From Zoogloeaceae bacterium (lineage in GTDB: Bacteria; Pseudomonadota; Gammaproteobacteria; Burkholderiales; Rhodocyclaceae), in NCBI GenBank assembly GCA_031273145.1, contig JAISSL010000193.1:1-18125 (forward strand): a stretch of 18,125 bases of DNA. Direction: 5' to 3'. A program made the position numbers and the translations under genes. Below the pieces are notes generated by a model. It saw only the letters and a program-made list of their open reading frames with translations, was not told the origin of the DNA and did no database searches. Numbering within the stretch: the stretch's first letter is position 1; the number at the start of each line of letters is the position of its first letter. This document shows, piece by piece, positions 15,360 to 18,125 of the stretch.

Positions 15360-17924
15360 ATGAACCCAGAACCGCAAACCATGAGCGAAAAGCGGCAATC
15401 GCTTGTCAAGCTACTGCAAAATCAGTACGCCAGCTTTTCCAATGATGAACTGGGCAAGTTGATGAGAGAGCTGCTCGCGGTTATTTCAGACAACCCTGAC
15501 CTGAACGCCTTGACGCTCCGCGCATATGACGCTCTGCAAGATGAGGAATCAAGGCAAGTTTACACAACCCTGTTTTTAACCAGAATTATTGGAGTAAGCG
15601 AAATGCTGCGTTTAACAATGGTTCTCATGACGCTTGAAAACAGACTTATGGAGAAAGGGAAAGATTTAAGTAACTACGACCGTTATGACCTTGATTTCTT
15701 TTTTGACAGGCAGTATTTTTCCCTCCCGCAGATAAAATCCGCGCGCAGCGAAAATGAAATATTTATTGATTGCGGGGCGCTTGATGGTAAAACCGTAAAA
15801 GATTTTGTTGAATTTTCCGAAGGAAAATATGATAAAATTTACGCTTTCGAGCCAATTCCTGACCAATACAAAAACACGGTTCAGTCTCTAAAAAACGCTG
15901 CCATCACAAGAGTTGAAATCATCCCAAAAGGCGTATGGAGCCATGATACATCTCTTCATTTTGTGGAGGCCGGCCCGGGCAGTTGGATTGACGGCAGCGG
16001 AAAAACCCCTGTTGATGTTGTCGCCATAGATAATGTCATCCCGGAAAATGAGAAAGTCACCTTCATCAAAATGGATATTGAAGGCGCTGAACTGGAGGCG
16101 CTTAAAGGCGCTGCCAATACAATTCGCAGATGCCTGCCAAAACTTGCCATTTGCCTCTACCATAAACCGCATGATATTCTTGAAATACCCATGCAAATAC
16201 TATCCATTTTCCCCGAATACAAATTCTACATAAGGCATCATTATGTCAATCAATGGGAAACGGTTTTATATGCCTTGCCACCCGCCGCAAATTCATCCAG
16301 TGATTCCCATGAATTATCAGAGACTGGGCAAAAGTCCATTATAGACCATTCTTCTGCCAGTCCCAAAGCGCATTCCGGCGCTGATTCTCCCTGCCAGAAT
16401 CCCGCTTCTGACAACCTTTCCACAGGTCATGCGACATCCACGCCCAAAGTTTCAATCATTCTGACTTCGTACAATCACGAAAAATTTCTGGATGAGGCCA
16501 TAGAGAGCGCGTTAGCGCAGACGTACCAGAATTTTGAGCTGATTATCTGGGATGATGCCTCCACTGACGGTTCCTGGGCGATCATAGAGCAGTACAACGA
16601 CCCCAGAATCATCTCTTTCAGGAATGAGGCCCAGCGGTATGCGACCTATAATCTCAACCGGGCAATTTCCGAAGTTGCCAGAGGGGAATATATCGCCATC
16701 CACCATTCGGATGACGTATGGGAACCTGAAAAACTGGAAAAGCAGGTGGCTTTTCTCGACCAGCATCCTGAAACAGGCGCGGTTTTTTCATGGGTCAACA
16801 TCATGGATGAGCGCGGGAATCTTCGCAACGATCATCCGCTTTATACCCATTTCAGGCAGGGCAACAAAACGCGCTACGAATGGTTGCGGCATTTTTTCGT
16901 CAATGGAAATGCGCTCTGTCATCCGAGCGTCCTGATCCGCAAGCAGTGCTATCTGGATTGCGGCTTATACAATCTGGCGCTGTGGAAACTCCCGGATTTC
17001 GATCTGTGGGTTCGCCTGTGTTTCAGGCATGAAATTCATGTGCTGCCCGAATATCTCGTCCGATACAGATGGGGATACGATGGGCGCAATACCAGCGCCG
17101 TCAGCCAGCAAACGGCGGGCTTGAGTGGCTTTGAGTATTTTCTGATACTGAACCACTATCGTCGCATTGCCAACGCAGAAGAATTCCTGAAGATTTTTCC
17201 TTCTTCGGGAAAATACTGCGCGCCCCCCGACGCAGACCTTGAATTTGCCCTGGCCATGACCGCGATTGAACTCAATGCCGACGAATCTTACACGAATGAA
17301 AAATATCGTCTGTTTGGGCTTTCGTTGTTGGCGCCCTTGATAGGTTCGCCCGAACGCGGCGAAAAACTCCGCGCCATTCATCATTTCGACCACATGGATT
17401 TTGCGAAGCTCGTAAAGCAATTGCGGCTGTTTGCGCCGCAAAAGTTCCTTGCCGCTTCGCAAAAACAGGCGTCTCCTCTTGAACAGGGCATTAACGCCTT
17501 CAATCAGGCCGATCACGCAACCGCCATCGAATGCCTTTCAACGGCCATGACCGAAGAGCCGGAAAACCCCTTGCCCGCCGCTTATCTGGCTTTTATTTGT
17601 GTTCAACAGGGGTTGGTCACAGAGGCGCGGGATTTTATCGCGCAAGCGTTAATACTCGCCCCGGATCGCGCCGATCTTATCGCGGCGCTGGGCGAAGTTT
17701 TGTTGAAAAACAACCGCCCTCTGGAAGCGGTAGAATATCTGCGGGAAGCCATCCACATTCAGCCGGATTTGTTCGCGGCTTATCCGGCGCTCGCGCAAAG
17801 CCTGCGCTTGACCGGGCAGAACGCGGAAGCGATTGCCCTGCTGCAAGGCGCTGCCGGCATTCCTTCCGACGCCCAGGCGGAAATTCAAACCACCCTCTCG
17901 CAAATACAGGCGGAATCCAAATGA
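15360..17924 (+). CDS. Fusion protein: FkbM-type methyltransferase / GT2 glycosyltransferase / TPR
   Basis: This 854-residue protein has a helical N-terminus (1-130) with no recognised domain. Residues 133-300 are an FkbM-family methyltransferase with IFIDCGALDGKT (134-145), YAFEPIPDQY and FIKMDIEGAELEALKGA (235-251). A Ser/Thr/Pro-rich linker spans 308-361. Residues 362-600 are a GT2 domain with VSIILTSYNHEKFLDEAI, IIWDDASTD and the SDD metal site at 450-452. The TPR tail spans 707-850. GT2 and TPR are close copies of those in the gene at 10508, whereas the N-terminal third is unrelated to it and visibly more AT-rich, as if a different module had been joined to a standard C-terminus. The start follows AAAGGGAAA. 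A role in making and O-methylating the same glycan is inferred from context. The next gene overlaps by ATGA. Confidence 0.88.
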   Translation: MNPEPQTMSEKRQSLVKLLQNQYASFSNDELGKLMRELLAVISDNPDLNALTLRAYDALQDEESRQVYTTLFLTRIIGVSEMLRLTMVLMTLENRLMEKGKDLSNYDRYDLDFFFDRQYFSLPQIKSARSENEIFIDCGALDGKTVKDFVEFSEGKYDKIYAFEPIPDQYKNTVQSLKNAAITRVEIIPKGVWSHDTSLHFVEAGPGSWIDGSGKTPVDVVAIDNVIPENEKVTFIKMDIEGAELEALKGAANTIRRCLPKLAICLYHKPHDILEIPMQILSIFPEYKFYIRHHYVNQWETVLYALPPAANSSSDSHELSETGQKSIIDHSSASPKAHSGADSPCQNPASDNLSTGHATSTPKVSIILTSYNHEKFLDEAIESALAQTYQNFELIIWDDASTDGSWAIIEQYNDPRIISFRNEAQRYATYNLNRAISEVARGEYIAIHHSDDVWEPEKLEKQVAFLDQHPETGAVFSWVNIMDERGNLRNDHPLYTHFRQGNKTRYEWLRHFFVNGNALCHPSVLIRKQCYLDCGLYNLALWKLPDFDLWVRLCFRHEIHVLPEYLVRYRWGYDGRNTSAVSQQTAGLSGFEYFLILNHYRRIANAEEFLKIFPSSGKYCAPPDADLEFALAMTAIELNADESYTNEKYRLFGLSLLAPLIGSPERGEKLRAIHHFDHMDFAKLVKQLRLFAPQKFLAASQKQASPLEQGINAFNQADHATAIECLSTAMTEEPENPLPAAYLAFICVQQGLVTEARDFIAQALILAPDRADLIAALGEVLLKNNRPLEAVEYLREAIHIQPDLFAAYPALAQSLRLTGQNAEAIALLQGAAGIPSDAQAEIQTTLSQIQAESK
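16441..17923. repeat. Direct repeat B, copy 2 (GT2 + linker + TPR)
   Basis: This is the second copy of 12739-14226, same orientation, about 3.7 kb downstream. The Fic toxin-antitoxin operon and the FkbM module lie between the copies. Its last 444 bases are the third copy of TPR-tail repeat C. Confidence 0.88.
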
Positions 17925-18125
17925 ACGAGCCTCGCAAAGCCTTCATCCCGGAACTCGCGCATCGCCTAGGGGCAAGGCCATGGCAATTGAAGCACGTTGG
18001 CGCGGCACTGGCCGCCCGCGCCGCCATTGTTCAGCGTTACGCAGAGCGTCTGAACGGGCTGGAAGGCATTGAACGTATCACGGTTCTGGTTGACACCACC
18101 TGGAACTACTCCTACTATCCCATCT
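17921..18125 (+). CDS. Unrecognised protein, 5' part only
   Basis: An ATG at 17921 overlaps the previous stop (ATGA) and opens a frame of 68 codons that runs off the right edge. The peptide starts MNEPRKAFIPELAHRLGARP, then has an alanine-rich helix (VGAALAARAAIVQRYAERLNGL) and ERITVLVDTTWNYSYYPI. The VLVDTTWN strand could be the first beta-strand of an alpha/beta enzyme, but no family is recognised. The tight coupling to the glycosyltransferase fusion suggests it belongs to the same pathway. Confidence 0.65.
   Translation, partial: MNEPRKAFIPELAHRLGARPWQLKHVGAALAARAAIVQRYAERLNGLEGIERITVLVDTTWNYSYYPI

Noticed and set aside
15277..15363. 28-codon frame ending in ATGA at the start of the FkbM fusion gene
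   Set aside because: It has no ribosome binding site and no conserved sequence; probably chance.
1..18125. CRISPR arrays, tRNA or rRNA genes, insertion sequences
   Set aside because: No short regularly spaced repeats, cloverleaf sequences, transposase genes or terminal inverted repeats were seen. The only repeats are the coding modules described.

Overview
The window looks like the chromosome of a motile Gram-negative bacterium, most likely a betaproteobacterium. The reasons are the compact glyA-nrdR-ribD order next to a divergent ubiK-type gene, a short proteobacterial flagellin, and moderately GC-rich coding sequence. The exact genus cannot be read from the sequence.

Layout. Positions 1-3139 are housekeeping: the 5' end of ubiK on the minus strand, then glyA, nrdR and ribD on the plus strand (serine/glycine and one-carbon metabolism, ribonucleotide reductase repression, riboflavin synthesis). 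Positions 3133-3395 hold a decayed YefM/YoeB toxin-antitoxin locus on the minus strand: a shortened antitoxin followed directly by the last codons of a YoeB toxin, which overlap the end of ribD. Positions 3475-4464 are a single flagellin transcription unit on the minus strand, with a strong sigma-54 type promoter, a good ribosome binding site and a hairpin terminator.

Positions 4601-18125 form a plus-strand accessory island of multidomain glycosyltransferase and methyltransferase genes. In order they are: an O-GlcNAc-transferase-like TPR-GT41 protein; a small methyltransferase; an N-domain/methyltransferase/GT9/TPR fusion; a 1239-residue fusion carrying the same N-domain and methyltransferase, half a GT9, a second MycE-like methyltransferase, a GT2 and the same TPR tail; a VbhA-like antitoxin with a Fic toxin; an FkbM-methyltransferase/GT2/TPR fusion; and the start of an unrecognised gene. 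The fusion proteins are built from interchangeable modules. The N-terminal 400 residues of two, the GT2 of two and the C-terminal TPR block of three are clear paralogous copies, and the DNA repeats show duplication, deletion scars and probable gene conversion.

Inference. Because the array starts divergently from the flagellin gene, the simplest reading is a flagellin glycosylation island. The GT41 protein would add the first O-linked sugar to flagellin in the cytoplasm, and the fusion enzymes would extend and O-methylate the glycan, perhaps gathered by their common TPR tails. The Fic toxin-antitoxin pair lies between two direct repeats of about 1.5 kb, so it may stabilise the variable end of the array.
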